In this document: piece after piece, positions 9,364 through 18,763 of the stretch | How the letters are laid out: each line of letters starts with the position of its first letter | Position numbering within the stretch: the stretch's first letter is position 1 | Assembly (NCBI RefSeq): GCF_900116365.1 | Contig: NZ_FPAG01000001.1 | Span: 523,924 to 587,923, forward strand | From: Zhouia amylolytica | Lineage (GTDB): Bacteria; Bacteroidota; Bacteroidia; Flavobacteriales; Flavobacteriaceae | DNA: 64,000 nt | Direction of reading: 5' to 3' | Notes under the pieces: generated by a model | Seen by the model: the letters and a program-made list of their open reading frames with translations, nothing else | What the model was told of the DNA's origin: nothing | The model's database searches: none | Position numbers and translations under genes: made by a program

Positions 9364-9807
9364 ATGATCGATATCACTGTTAAAACCTATAATGAATTAA
9401 CTACTAATGAACTGTATGAACTACTTCAGTTAAGAAGTGAAGTTTTTGTGGTAGAACAGGATTGCGTTTATCAGGATATTGATGGTAAAGATCAAAAAGC
9501 ACTTCATGTATTGGGTATAAAAGATGGAAAGATCGTAGCATATACCCGCCTTTTTAATGCTGGAGATTATTTTGAATTTCCTAGTATCGGACGTGTAGTT
9601 GTTAAAGAAACTGAGCGTCAATTCGGCTATGGCCATGATATAATTAAAGCTTCCATAGAAGCGATAAAAAAACACTATCAACAATCCAGAATTAAAATAT
9701 CAGCGCAAACCTATTTGATTAAATTCTATCAAATGCATGGTTTTGAACCTGTTGGTGAAGAATACCTGGAAGATGGTATTCCTCATGTTGCCATGATCCG
9801 TGAATAA
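9364..9807 (+). CDS. GNAT family N-acetyltransferase, ElaA type
   Basis: This 147-residue protein matches the ElaA subgroup of GNAT acetyltransferases. The segment LLQLRSEVFVVEQDCVYQD (about 20-38) is its hallmark. The acetyl-CoA loop is degenerate but in place around residues 79-90 (IGRVVVKETERQFGYG). The acceptor is unknown; ElaA itself is poorly characterised. It is the last gene of the probable rpiB transcript and is followed by a hairpin terminator. Confidence 0.88.
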   Translation: MIDITVKTYNELTTNELYELLQLRSEVFVVEQDCVYQDIDGKDQKALHVLGIKDGKIVAYTRLFNAGDYFEFPSIGRVVVKETERQFGYGHDIIKASIEAIKKHYQQSRIKISAQTYLIKFYQMHGFEPVGEEYLEDGIPHVAMIRE

Positions 9808-9854
9808 CTTCAATTTTTATAGCTTATTTTCATTACCCTTCACCCCCATGAATT

Positions 9855-9875
9855 AAAGTCCTTTCAGGACTTTTT
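9855..9875 (+). terminator. Rho-independent terminator after the rpiB unit
   Basis: A perfect 8-bp stem (AAAGTCCT / AGGACTTT) with a 3-base loop, followed by a short T run. It lies 48 bases after the ElaA-type stop codon. Confidence 0.7.
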
Positions 9876-10099
9876 GAGCATATGTTCTTGCCAGAAACAG
9901 ATTAACATAACTTTACTTTCATTTATTTATTAAAAAACTGAATTCGTAAGACTTCAAAATATTTCATTGGTTAATAATTTTTCAATATATTACTTTTTCT
10001 TACATTAAATTAAGATTTAATTAATAATAAAATTGTTTATTTGTAAAAATAGATACATGTTTTTTTTATATTAGTAAACTATGAATTAATCTTCCAGAT

Positions 10100-10666
10100 A
10101 TGCGATCTCTTGATGAAACAAAGAATGCGGTTAAAACAGATCCAATAAAAGGAGATACCTTGTTTGATACCTTATATGAACTTCACGCATCAAAGCTGTT
10201 TGAAATTATAAGACAGTATGTGGTTTCTAAAGAGGACGCCGAAGAACTTTTACAAGACGTTTTTTTAAAGGTTTGGAAAAATAAAAATTCACTAGACTTT
10301 ACTAATAATGTAACAGGGTACTTATACAGAATAACCCGTAATACTTGTCTTGATTATTTAAGAGCAAAAAAGAATAGACTATCTGTTGAATCTAATACAC
10401 TGCAACAAATACACCTTTTAAACTATCATGCATTATCGAACGATACCGCATCTGGTATTATAGAAAGAGAACTTCAAAAACAAGTGGAAAAAAGTCTGGA
10501 ACAACTTCCTGATAAATGTAAAACTGTCTTTATTAAAAGCAGGTTCGAAGGAAAGAAACACAAAGAAATTTCAGAAGAACTGCAAATTGCTCCAAAGACC
10601 GTAGAAAACCACATTACCAAGGTATTGAAGCATTTAAGAACTACCCTGTCAGAGTACTTTAATTAA
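10100..10666 (+). CDS. FecI-like ECF sigma factor
   Basis: The 188-residue protein is an RNA polymerase sigma-70 factor of the ECF class. Region 2 spans about 22-90, with the DAEELLQDVFLKVW segment. Region 4 spans about 125-185, with the helix-turn-helix segment KEISEELQIAPKTVENHITK. It is followed by a fecR gene and then SusC/SusD, the standard Bacteroidota arrangement. In it, a signal passed through the TonB-dependent receptor releases the sigma factor, which then activates the receptor genes. The upstream 224 bases hold no gene and are AT-rich, with no clear promoter seen. Confidence 0.92.
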   Translation: MRSLDETKNAVKTDPIKGDTLFDTLYELHASKLFEIIRQYVVSKEDAEELLQDVFLKVWKNKNSLDFTNNVTGYLYRITRNTCLDYLRAKKNRLSVESNTLQQIHLLNYHALSNDTASGIIERELQKQVEKSLEQLPDKCKTVFIKSRFEGKKHKEISEELQIAPKTVENHITKVLKHLRTTLSEYFN

Positions 10667-10734
10667 TAAAAACAGATTTTTATTTGGGGGGTAGTAAACT
10701 CTTTTCTCGTATATAATAGTAAAGGGTTTCTTGA

Positions 10735-11679
10735 ATGAATAAAAAAACAATTTTAAAACTTATTAAAAATGAACTTCCTGAAAAAAAGGAAAAGGAAGTT
10801 ATTGCATGGTTGTTTAAAAACCCAAAAAGGCAAAGACAATATGAATTGTTAAAAGCAAAGCATATTGCTCAATCCTTAAGTACTGACCCAGGTACTTCAT
10901 CTCCCAAAAGAAAATCTTTCACTAAGAATGTTTATAAGTATGCCATTGTTTTATTAGCTATTATAACCTCCTCTGTGGTTTATTGGAACTATAAATCTGA
11001 CATACTGCCAATTGAAAATTCGAATGCAAAAATTCAGATAATTGCAGAGAAAGGTGAAAAGAAAGAATTCTATTTATCCGATAGCACCAAAGTTATTCTC
11101 AACAGCAATAGTTCCCTAACCTATCAAAAACATTTTGAAGGCTCTAAACGCAAGGTAATTCTAGAAGGAGAAGCCTTTTTTGATGTAACAGAGAATAAAG
11201 AAAAACCTTTTATTGTTTATACCACCAGCGGAATGAAAATAAAGGTTTTAGGTACTAGCTTTAATATAAAATCATATAGGGAAGATCAATATATAGAAAC
11301 CACCTTAGTGGAAGGGAAGGTTAAGATTATAGAAGATTCTACTTTTAAAACAGTTGAATTAAATCCTTCTCAAAAGGCAACCTATATAAAGACAAAAGAT
11401 CAAATCATTATTGAAGATGTAGACCCTCATCATTATACCTCCTGGAGAAAAGGAAAACTTATTTATAACGAAACTCCAATGGACCAGGTTTTAAAAGATC
11501 TGGAAAGAACCTACGACGTTGTATTCAAAGTACAATCAAGTAAAATTTTAGAACATAAATACAATGGCATTTTCGATAATCTTTCATTGAATCAAATATT
11601 AGAATTATTTGAATTATCGTCGCCTATAACCTTTAAAATCAATGATAAAACAGAAATAGAAGTATTAATGAAAAAATAA
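10735..11679 (+). CDS. FecR family anti-sigma factor
   Basis: The 314-residue protein is the membrane partner of the ECF sigma factor upstream. A short cytoplasmic N-terminal region (about 1-65) would bind the sigma factor. One transmembrane helix follows (about 68-86), then the periplasmic FecR domain (about 105-205, with GEAFFDVTENKEKPFIVYT and LGTSFNIKSY) and a C-terminal DUF4974 domain (about 240-312). The last two are thought to contact the STN domain of the SusC protein. The domain order and length are normal for the family. Confidence 0.92.
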   Translation: MNKKTILKLIKNELPEKKEKEVIAWLFKNPKRQRQYELLKAKHIAQSLSTDPGTSSPKRKSFTKNVYKYAIVLLAIITSSVVYWNYKSDILPIENSNAKIQIIAEKGEKKEFYLSDSTKVILNSNSSLTYQKHFEGSKRKVILEGEAFFDVTENKEKPFIVYTTSGMKIKVLGTSFNIKSYREDQYIETTLVEGKVKIIEDSTFKTVELNPSQKATYIKTKDQIIIEDVDPHHYTSWRKGKLIYNETPMDQVLKDLERTYDVVFKVQSSKILEHKYNGIFDNLSLNQILELFELSSPITFKINDKTEIEVLMKK

Positions 11680-11705
11680 AAGGCAAGTGTTGCAGCACTT
11701 ACCTT
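11680..11705 (+). terminator. Intergenic hairpin between fecR and susC
   Basis: Directly after the fecR stop codon, AAGGcAAGTG and CACTTaCCTT form a stem with one mismatch and a 6-base loop, ending in TTTT. It could stop or attenuate transcription from the sigma/fecR pair before the SusC gene, which would then have its own promoter in the remaining 60 bases. Confidence 0.55.
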
Positions 11706-11768
11706 TTCAGGCTAATTATTTAGTTACAGACAATAAGTAAAACAAACAATTAAAACCCGACCAAAGTT

Positions 11769-14700
11769 ATGAAAAAAAGAAGACTTCTTTTTTCAAAAAT
11801 CCACATGCTTCGGATTATGAAAATTTATGCCATTTTACTTTGTGTTACGCTTTCTAAAATTTTTGCATCTGAAGCCTTTGCACAGAGCATATCATTAAGT
11901 GTCAACAACGAAGAATTAAAAACTGTTCTTTCTTCTATTGAAGAAAAGAGTGGTTACAGTTTTTTCTATAATAGTAGTATTATAGATGTGAAAAAGCGAA
12001 TTTCAATTTCTGTAGAGAATACGGAGTTAGAAGAAGTAATGAATCTTCTTTTTACAAAAAGTCCTATCGACTATAGTTTTGTTAGAAATCAGATTATTCT
12101 GTTTCCAAAGGGTAAACCTGAACTCAAGCAAAAATTCACTGATTTATTAACATCGCGATATTCTGAATTATCAAGCCTGGCTCCACAAAAAATAAACGAT
12201 CAGATTGTGGCGCGTATGCAACAGTCTATAACAGGTGTGGTAACGGATAGCGAAGGATTACCTTTGGCCGGAGTTACCATTATGGTAAAGGGAACCACCA
12301 ACGGAACCTCAACAGATTTTAATGGTAAATTTGCTATTAATACTTCTGCATCAAACCCTGTATTGGTCTTTTCATATGTCGGATTTGCTACGCAAGAGGT
12401 TGCTGTTAATAACCAGACGGAAATTAATATTAGCCTGGTAGAAAATACTTCAGAATTAGATGAGGTGGTAGTCGTAGGGTATGGTACCAAGAAAAAAATC
12501 AACTTAACAGATGCGGTTGCCGATGTAAATATGGATAAGGAAATCGGGGAACGACCTGTAGCATCAGTAAATCAAATGCTTCAGGGAGCCATTGCCAACT
12601 TTAATGTTTCTACAAATAGTAGTGGTGGTGAACCCGGATCTACAACCAATTTAAATATTCGTGGTGCAGGAACTTTAACCGGTAACGGAGGTACCCCATA
12701 CATATTATTAGACGGTGTGCCAATTACCGTGGGTCAAATGAATAGTATCAACCCATATGATGTAGAATCTGTTTCCGTTCTTAAAGATGCAGCTTCAGCT
12801 TCTATTTATGGTTCACGTGGTGCATACGGAGTTATATTAATTACCACAAAAAGAGGTAAAGCGGGTAGAATTTCTGTTGAGTATTCAGGTAATATTGCAT
12901 TTGCATCCCCTACCAGCCTTCCTGAATCAAGTAACAGTTTAGACTTTGCAAGAGCCTATAATGATGCAGCAACAAACGGAGGGGCTACCCCGTTATTTGA
13001 TGACGAAGAAATACAACGTATTCAGGACTATCTTGCCGGAAATATTACCGATGAAACACAACCAAATGTTTCAGGAACCAACTGGATGTATTATACTGAT
13101 GGATATGCCAATAATGATTGGTATGATATAATGTACAAAGATTATGCTCCGAGACAGCAGCATAAACTAGGGGTAAATGGAGGAACAGAAAAAACAACGT
13201 TCTATCTATCCGGAAACTATTACAATCAATTAGGTAATTTAGAATACGCCGACGACGAGTACGATCGTTATAACTTTACGTTAAACCTCAACACAGAAGC
13301 TACCGATTGGTTGCGATTTGATATTTCCTCTAAGTATACTCGTGAACATACCTTATTGCCTAGTGGTGGATTTGGAAATTATGACAAAAACATCATCTAT
13401 CACCAGATTTCAAGAATGTGGCCGGTTAATCCATTGTACGCTCCTGACGGAACTATTGTAAATAGTGATGTAAAAAGAATCCAGGATTCAGGGAATACAA
13501 ATAATTATACCAACAACACCATTCTTCAAGGTGCGGTAGAATTAGAGCCTATCACCGACTGGGTAACCAGAATGAGTTATAACTATCATCTTACGAATGC
13601 CAATTCCGAACGAATCGAGTTGAGAAATTATATTCCTCTACCAGACGGAACCTCTAACAATGTAGGGTACAATCCGGATGAAATTATTCGTAGTTTCAGT
13701 GAAAACACCAATAAGTTATTCAACATCACCACCAACTATAAAAAGTCTATAGGGAATCATAACATAGACCTTTTATTAGGTTATGAACAACGCGAAGTAA
13801 AGTATACCGGCTTAACCGGACGTAAATCTGAATTGGTAACTGAAAATGTACCAACGATCAGTACGGCAGTGGGTGATGACATTGCGGACGATGCTTTAAG
13901 TCAGTATTCAACAAGAGGTTTCTTCTACAGCCTTTCTTATAACTATAAAGACAAGTTTTTACTTTCAGGTAAAACAAGAATTGATGAAAGTTCATTCTTT
14001 AGAGAAGGAAAGCGTCGTGGAGTATTCCCATCGGTTTCTGCCGGTTATGTGATATCTCAGGAAGATTTTTGGTCAAGCATAAAAAATACCGTTAATACCT
14101 TAAAGTTCAGAGGATCATGGGGTCAATTAGGAAATCACGATCCGGCTTTAGCTAACAGATTCCAAGAGTTCTTAAATGTTGGAAACGGTTCTTATTTGTT
14201 AAACGGAGCCAGACCAAATGTGGTGTATTTAGGTTCTTTGGTAAGCCCAAACCTTACCTGGGAAACCGTTACCAGTATCGATTTTGGTTTAGATGCAGCT
14301 TTATTTAACAATAAATTGAACATGACCTTCGACTGGTTTAGCAGAACTACCAGCGATATGATCGGACCGGTAGAAGCATTACCTTCTTTATTAGGAGCTT
14401 CTGCACCGCAGGAAAACAATGCTGAATTAAGAACGGAAGGATGGGAATTAAGCCTGAAGTGGAGAGATCAAATCGGACAAGTATCATACCGTATAGGAGT
14501 GAACATTGGAGATAACAAAACCAAAGTTGTTTCGTTTAATAACCCTACCAATATCTTTTCTACTTATAGAGAAGGACAAATGTTAGGGGAGATCTGGGGT
14601 CATGAAACAGTGGGTTATTTCCAATCAGATGAAGACGTAGCAAATGCAGCAGACCAATCTTACTATTTTTCTACCTGGGGACCTGGTGATATTCAGTATG

Positions 14701-15287
14701 CCGATCTAAACGGTGACGGAGTAATTAATATTGGTGATAATACCACCGATAATCCTGGCGACAGAAAAATTATAGGTAACAGCACACCTCGTTATAACTA
14801 CGGTATCAATGCCGGACTTACATGGAAAGGTTTTGACCTGTCTGTATTATTCCAGGGAGTTGGAAAAAGAGACTATATGTTCGGAACAGGAGCTAACCTT
14901 TTCTGGGGATTCAGAGGAAACCAGTGGCAGAACTCAATTACCAAAACATCTCTTGATTACTGGACACCGGAAAATACCGATGCATATTACCCGAAACCTT
15001 ATATGGGAGGTCAACATGTTAAGAACACGCGTTCGCAAACTAAATATTTACAAGACGCATCGTATATAAGATTGAAGAACGTACAATTAAGCTATTCATT
15101 ACCTACCAGCTTAATTAATGAAATTGGTTTAACAAGAGCACAAGTTTACTTCAGTGGTGAGAACCTGTTTACCATTACTGATTTACACGAGAACTTTGAC
15201 CCGGAAGCGCTGGGAGGTGCCTGGGGTAATGGTAAGATATATCCATTACAACGTGTATTGTCTTTTGGAGTAAACCTAGGTCTATAA
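11769..15287 (+). CDS. SusC/RagA family TonB-dependent outer membrane transporter with STN domain
   Basis: This 1172-residue protein is an outer-membrane active transporter. After a long signal region (about 1-39) comes an STN (secretin/TonB N-terminal) domain at about 40-105, which marks receptors that signal to FecR. A carboxypeptidase-like beta-sandwich domain (about 152-228) follows. Next are the TonB box region with DEVVVVGYGT at about 231-240, the plug (about 240-370) and the beta-barrel to the C-terminal phenylalanine/leucine-rich strand. The ligand is unknown. SusC proteins form a lidded pore with SusD and take up oligosaccharides or peptides using TonB energy. The SusD partner starts 16 bases after the stop. 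Confidence 0.95.
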   Translation: MKKRRLLFSKIHMLRIMKIYAILLCVTLSKIFASEAFAQSISLSVNNEELKTVLSSIEEKSGYSFFYNSSIIDVKKRISISVENTELEEVMNLLFTKSPIDYSFVRNQIILFPKGKPELKQKFTDLLTSRYSELSSLAPQKINDQIVARMQQSITGVVTDSEGLPLAGVTIMVKGTTNGTSTDFNGKFAINTSASNPVLVFSYVGFATQEVAVNNQTEINISLVENTSELDEVVVVGYGTKKKINLTDAVADVNMDKEIGERPVASVNQMLQGAIANFNVSTNSSGGEPGSTTNLNIRGAGTLTGNGGTPYILLDGVPITVGQMNSINPYDVESVSVLKDAASASIYGSRGAYGVILITTKRGKAGRISVEYSGNIAFASPTSLPESSNSLDFARAYNDAATNGGATPLFDDEEIQRIQDYLAGNITDETQPNVSGTNWMYYTDGYANNDWYDIMYKDYAPRQQHKLGVNGGTEKTTFYLSGNYYNQLGNLEYADDEYDRYNFTLNLNTEATDWLRFDISSKYTREHTLLPSGGFGNYDKNIIYHQISRMWPVNPLYAPDGTIVNSDVKRIQDSGNTNNYTNNTILQGAVELEPITDWVTRMSYNYHLTNANSERIELRNYIPLPDGTSNNVGYNPDEIIRSFSENTNKLFNITTNYKKSIGNHNIDLLLGYEQREVKYTGLTGRKSELVTENVPTISTAVGDDIADDALSQYSTRGFFYSLSYNYKDKFLLSGKTRIDESSFFREGKRRGVFPSVSAGYVISQEDFWSSIKNTVNTLKFRGSWGQLGNHDPALANRFQEFLNVGNGSYLLNGARPNVVYLGSLVSPNLTWETVTSIDFGLDAALFNNKLNMTFDWFSRTTSDMIGPVEALPSLLGASAPQENNAELRTEGWELSLKWRDQIGQVSYRIGVNIGDNKTKVVSFNNPTNIFSTYREGQMLGEIWGHETVGYFQSDEDVANAADQSYYFSTWGPGDIQYADLNGDGVINIGDNTTDNPGDRKIIGNSTPRYNYGINAGLTWKGFDLSVLFQGVGKRDYMFGTGANLFWGFRGNQWQNSITKTSLDYWTPENTDAYYPKPYMGGQHVKNTRSQTKYLQDASYIRLKNVQLSYSLPTSLINEIGLTRAQVYFSGENLFTITDLHENFDPEALGGAWGNGKIYPLQRVLSFGVNLGL

Positions 15288-15303
15288 ACAAAAAAAAATA
15301 ACT

Positions 15304-17043
15304 ATGAAATCAATAAGAATAGTATCATTTATAGCATCTATCATGCTACTGGTAGGATGCAATGAAGATTTTTTAGATCGCCCGGATCTGGATAATATAA
15401 CCACCGATAATTATTGGCAAACCCCGAATGACTTAAACTTATTTGTCATTCAGTTTTACACCTCATTTCCGGGATGGAGTCCGGGAGAGTGGAGTGGAGG
15501 AATTTACTGGTATGACGCCAGTAGTGACAATATGCTTAGAACCAATGTCAATAACAGGCTATCCGGAAGAAATACCATCAACTCAGGTAATGGCAACTGG
15601 AACTATAGTAACATCCGTTCTGTAAATACCATGTTATCAAAATACCAGGAAATAGATGCACCATTTGATGAGATGTCACAATATGTTGGTGAAGGGTATT
15701 TTTTCAGAGCTTATTACTATTTTAATCTTGTAAGAAGCTACGGAGATGTGCCATGGATCACAGATCCTTTAAGCCCGGATTCAGAAGAATTATACAGTGA
15801 AAGAACTCCTAGAAATGAAGTAATAAACAATATCCTCGCAGATCTTGATAAGGCTATAGAATATATGCCTTCCGGAGAAGTAAGCAATGGGAACAGATTA
15901 AACAAAGAGATTGCTTTATTGTTTAAATCAAGAGTAGCATTGTATGAAGGTACCTGGGAAAAGTATCATTCAGGAACCCCTTTCGGAGTTAGTGGATCTG
16001 ACGGAACACAATTTTTACAAATTGCTGCCAATACAGCTAAACAATTAATAGATAACCCTGCAGGTTATGGTGTTTATAATACCGGAGCCACAGATAACGA
16101 CTATTGGGTATTATTCAATCAAACCGATTTTTCAGGACATCCTGAGGTAATGCTCTGGAGAGCTTTCGATCGCGATTTGGGAATTGCCCACAACGGACAA
16201 CGTTATTTACCGAGAATCGGAGGAGATGTAGGATTAACCAAAGACCTTGTAGATCAGTACCTATGTGCCGACGGCCTACCAATTTCACTCTCTGGTCAAT
16301 ACCAGGGCGATCAGGGATTGGAAAACGTGTCAGCAAACAGAGATCCACGTTTCGCCCAAACAGTATATTTACCAGGAGATCCTATGGAGGAAGTAAATGG
16401 TGAAATAATTACCGCTTTCGAACAAGCTCCGTTAGGTCAGAGCGGATCTGCCGGTTGCCCTTCAGGATATATGGTGTTTAAAGGTGCAAATCCCGATCCT
16501 GCGCAATATTCTTCAGGAGGTGTAGGTACAACGTCATCACCGATCTTTAGATTTGCTGAAGTGCTTTTAAACTACGCAGAAGCAAAAGCCGAATTAGGAA
16601 CTATTACCCAAACGGATATCGATATGACCATTAATGCGCTGAGAGATCGTGTAGGAATGCCTCATTTAACCTTAAACAGCATCCCTGCAGATCCGAATTG
16701 GAATTTCCCTGAGCTATCTCCAATTATTAATGAAGTGCGAAGAGAACGCCATGTAGAGTTCGCTGCTGAAGGATATCGATTTGATGATATCATGCGTTGG
16801 CAAGCTGCAGATGAGTTAATTGTAAATAAAAGATTCAAAGGAGTTTATTTTGTACAGGAAGATTTTCCTAACCTTACCCCTGGGGTAGATGTTTTGGTAG
16901 ATGCTGACGGATATGTAGATCCGCATCAAAATCAAATCGCATCAGGAAATCAATTTAATGTGAACAGAGATTATTTACTTCCTGTGCCTTTAAATGAAAT
17001 TACATTAAATCCTAAACTGGAGCAAAATCCTGGTTGGGAGTAA
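15304..17043 (+). CDS. SusD/RagB family ligand-binding lipoprotein
   Basis: The 579-residue protein is the surface lid of the SusC transporter. The signal peptide ends in a lipobox with the acylated cysteine at position 19 (LLVGC). Downstream are the TPR-like helices typical of SusD (for example YFFRAYYYFNLVRSYGDVPW at about 139-158) and the C-terminal part with RRERHVEFAAEGYRFDD. It pairs with the SusC gene 16 bases upstream. No glycosidase, lyase or peptidase gene follows, so the degraded substrate cannot be guessed from context. Confidence 0.95.
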   Translation: MKSIRIVSFIASIMLLVGCNEDFLDRPDLDNITTDNYWQTPNDLNLFVIQFYTSFPGWSPGEWSGGIYWYDASSDNMLRTNVNNRLSGRNTINSGNGNWNYSNIRSVNTMLSKYQEIDAPFDEMSQYVGEGYFFRAYYYFNLVRSYGDVPWITDPLSPDSEELYSERTPRNEVINNILADLDKAIEYMPSGEVSNGNRLNKEIALLFKSRVALYEGTWEKYHSGTPFGVSGSDGTQFLQIAANTAKQLIDNPAGYGVYNTGATDNDYWVLFNQTDFSGHPEVMLWRAFDRDLGIAHNGQRYLPRIGGDVGLTKDLVDQYLCADGLPISLSGQYQGDQGLENVSANRDPRFAQTVYLPGDPMEEVNGEIITAFEQAPLGQSGSAGCPSGYMVFKGANPDPAQYSSGGVGTTSSPIFRFAEVLLNYAEAKAELGTITQTDIDMTINALRDRVGMPHLTLNSIPADPNWNFPELSPIINEVRRERHVEFAAEGYRFDDIMRWQAADELIVNKRFKGVYFVQEDFPNLTPGVDVLVDADGYVDPHQNQIASGNQFNVNRDYLLPVPLNEITLNPKLEQNPGWE

Positions 17044-17093
17044 AAAAAATCTATTATCTACACATAGAAATAGATTAATTTGGTTGATTAATT

Positions 17094-17120
17094 CAGGCCA
17101 TTGTATGATACAATGGCCTG
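17094..17120 (+). terminator. Terminator after susD
   Basis: A perfect 12-bp inverted repeat, CAGGCCATTGTA and its complement, with a 3-base loop, followed by the T-rich ATTATTTTAT. It lies 51 bases after the susD stop. The next 130 bases (17121-17251) hold nothing I recognise. Confidence 0.8.
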
Positions 17121-17251
17121 ATTATTTTATAAGAGGCGGTCAGTTTCTTGCCGGGTAAAATGAGGTCCCGTTACCACAAATACCTTCCGAGCCCGATTTT
17201 ATATTAGTGCCTTTTGTTGCACCCATCACCAGCAATACTACTATCCGATCG

Positions 17252-17743
17252 TTATAGCCCTTTATCCATCACGAAATCTTCCATTAAATACCCGTTTCCG
17301 ATATCAATATCTTCCGAATACATGGTATTAAAACCCAGTTTTTCATAAAACCCAGTTGCTTTATTGTAACGGTTTACATTCAGGGTTAAGGTATTATTAT
17401 GGTGTTTCTTAGCCTCCTCAGCTATAAAGTTTATTAAAATCCTGCCGACACCCTTACCCTGACTTTTAGGGTGAATATAGATTTTATGAATCTTGGTTTT
17501 AGCTTCGTTCTTATAATTAAACTCGTAAGCCGCAAAGCCGAAATAGTCGTCGTTTTCTTCTGCGAGTATAAATTTTATTCCACTTTTAAATTGATCCTTT
17601 AGCGATGCAGTACTATACATCCAATCCAGCATATAATCAATTTGTTCAGGCGATAGAATATCTTTAAAGGTAGCAGGCCATGTCTCTAACGCCAAAGCAC
17701 GTACAATGCCTAATTGCGCCTCGTTTGCATAAATAACATTCAT
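17252..17743 (-). CDS. GNAT family N-acetyltransferase
   Basis: A 163-residue acetyltransferase. The acetyl-CoA binding motif A is visible as QGKGVGRILI at about 94-103, preceded by a beta strand KTKIHKIYIHPKS. The C-terminal GFYEKLGF motif, common in GNAT enzymes, follows at about 131-138. The substrate is unknown. It is the last gene of a tightly spaced series starting at rnpA (gaps 8-22 bases). Confidence 0.88.
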   Translation of the reverse strand: MNVIYANEAQLGIVRALALETWPATFKDILSPEQIDYMLDWMYSTASLKDQFKSGIKFILAEENDDYFGFAAYEFNYKNEAKTKIHKIYIHPKSQGKGVGRILINFIAEEAKKHHNNTLTLNVNRYNKATGFYEKLGFNTMYSEDIDIGNGYLMEDFVMDKGL

Positions 17744-17765
17744 GATTCCCTTCTTAGTGTTTAAA

Positions 17766-18752
17766 TTAAATACTAATCCTGTTATATTTCATCCATTCAT
17801 TGACGGTATGTATCCAGAACTTCAAAAAATCATTACTGAGAAAATGATTCGTAAAATCGTTAAATCTTTGCACATGAATACCGGTATAATGAAGCCAAAT
17901 GGCTAATCCGCCAAAAGGCACCAGCTCTTTTTCTTCTTCTGAAATACCGGTTATAGATTCATACCCCTCGTAGAAAGCAGCCATTTTCCTTTTAAACAGC
18001 TCCTTATCAGGTTCATTTTTAAAAATCAGCATCAGGCTATACCCGATGTCTAAAAACAACCAACCATTGCCGGTATTATCAAAATCAAAGAACGTTATTC
18101 GATCCTCATTTTGAACCGCCATATTATCATACCAGAGGTCCAGATGAACGATCCCCGATCGCAATTTAGTAGCATCAGCACTGGTGAACCTTTCGTGAAT
18201 CAATTCTTTAGCACGCTTAAAATAATGCATTTCAGGATTAGATTCCGGAAAAAAGCTCAGAGCGGTGTCATAAGCCCAGGCAACTAAAGTATCGGAAGTA
18301 TAGGATTTTCGACCGATCGATTTATGCGCTGTCAGCCGATGCATTTCAGCCATAGACTTACCCAACAATCTACACACCTTTTCTGATGGATTCTTAATGT
18401 TTTCTCCCTCCGCATAAGAAAACAGCACAGCAAATCTTAGCCCTTCAGGAGCTTCAATTTGTTGAATATATTGCTGTTCCAGGTCTTTTATCGGATAAGA
18501 AACACCAACATTATTTTCATTTAAATAATGGAGCAGTTTTAATTCTTCTGCTATCTCCTCTTCTGTTTTCCAGTCTTTAAAATAAACCCTGAGCACATAG
18601 TTACCATTCGTAGTTTGAATGCTGTAATTATGGTTGATACCCGTTTTTAAAATACCCGTTTGTGCACAAGTTGACAGGCCATATTTCGTCTCCGCCCAGG
18701 TTGCCAGATGTTCCGGGCAAAGGATGGAACTTAACGCAGGAATATGATTCAT
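17766..18752 (-). CDS. APH/homoserine kinase-type phosphotransferase
   Basis: The 328-residue protein has the aminoglycoside phosphotransferase (choline kinase-like) fold. The catalytic loop is HLDLWYDN, which supplies the base aspartate and metal-binding asparagine, and FFDFDN supplies the second metal ligand. An N-terminal nucleotide-binding lobe contains the strand YVLRVYFKDWK with the conserved lysine. The family phosphorylates small hydroxylated molecules; the substrate here is not evident. A role in antibiotic resistance should not be assumed. It is co-directional with the aldo/keto reductase, 11 bases apart. Confidence 0.85.
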   Translation of the reverse strand: MNHIPALSSILCPEHLATWAETKYGLSTCAQTGILKTGINHNYSIQTTNGNYVLRVYFKDWKTEEEIAEELKLLHYLNENNVGVSYPIKDLEQQYIQQIEAPEGLRFAVLFSYAEGENIKNPSEKVCRLLGKSMAEMHRLTAHKSIGRKSYTSDTLVAWAYDTALSFFPESNPEMHYFKRAKELIHERFTSADATKLRSGIVHLDLWYDNMAVQNEDRITFFDFDNTGNGWLFLDIGYSLMLIFKNEPDKELFKRKMAAFYEGYESITGISEEEKELVPFGGLAIWLHYTGIHVQRFNDFTNHFLSNDFLKFWIHTVNEWMKYNRISI

Positions 18753-18763
18753 TGAAATAGATA

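Noticed and set aside
17766-18752. Aminoglycoside resistance gene
   Set aside because: Only the general kinase fold is present. The gene sits in a housekeeping operon and nothing in it indicates an antibiotic substrate.
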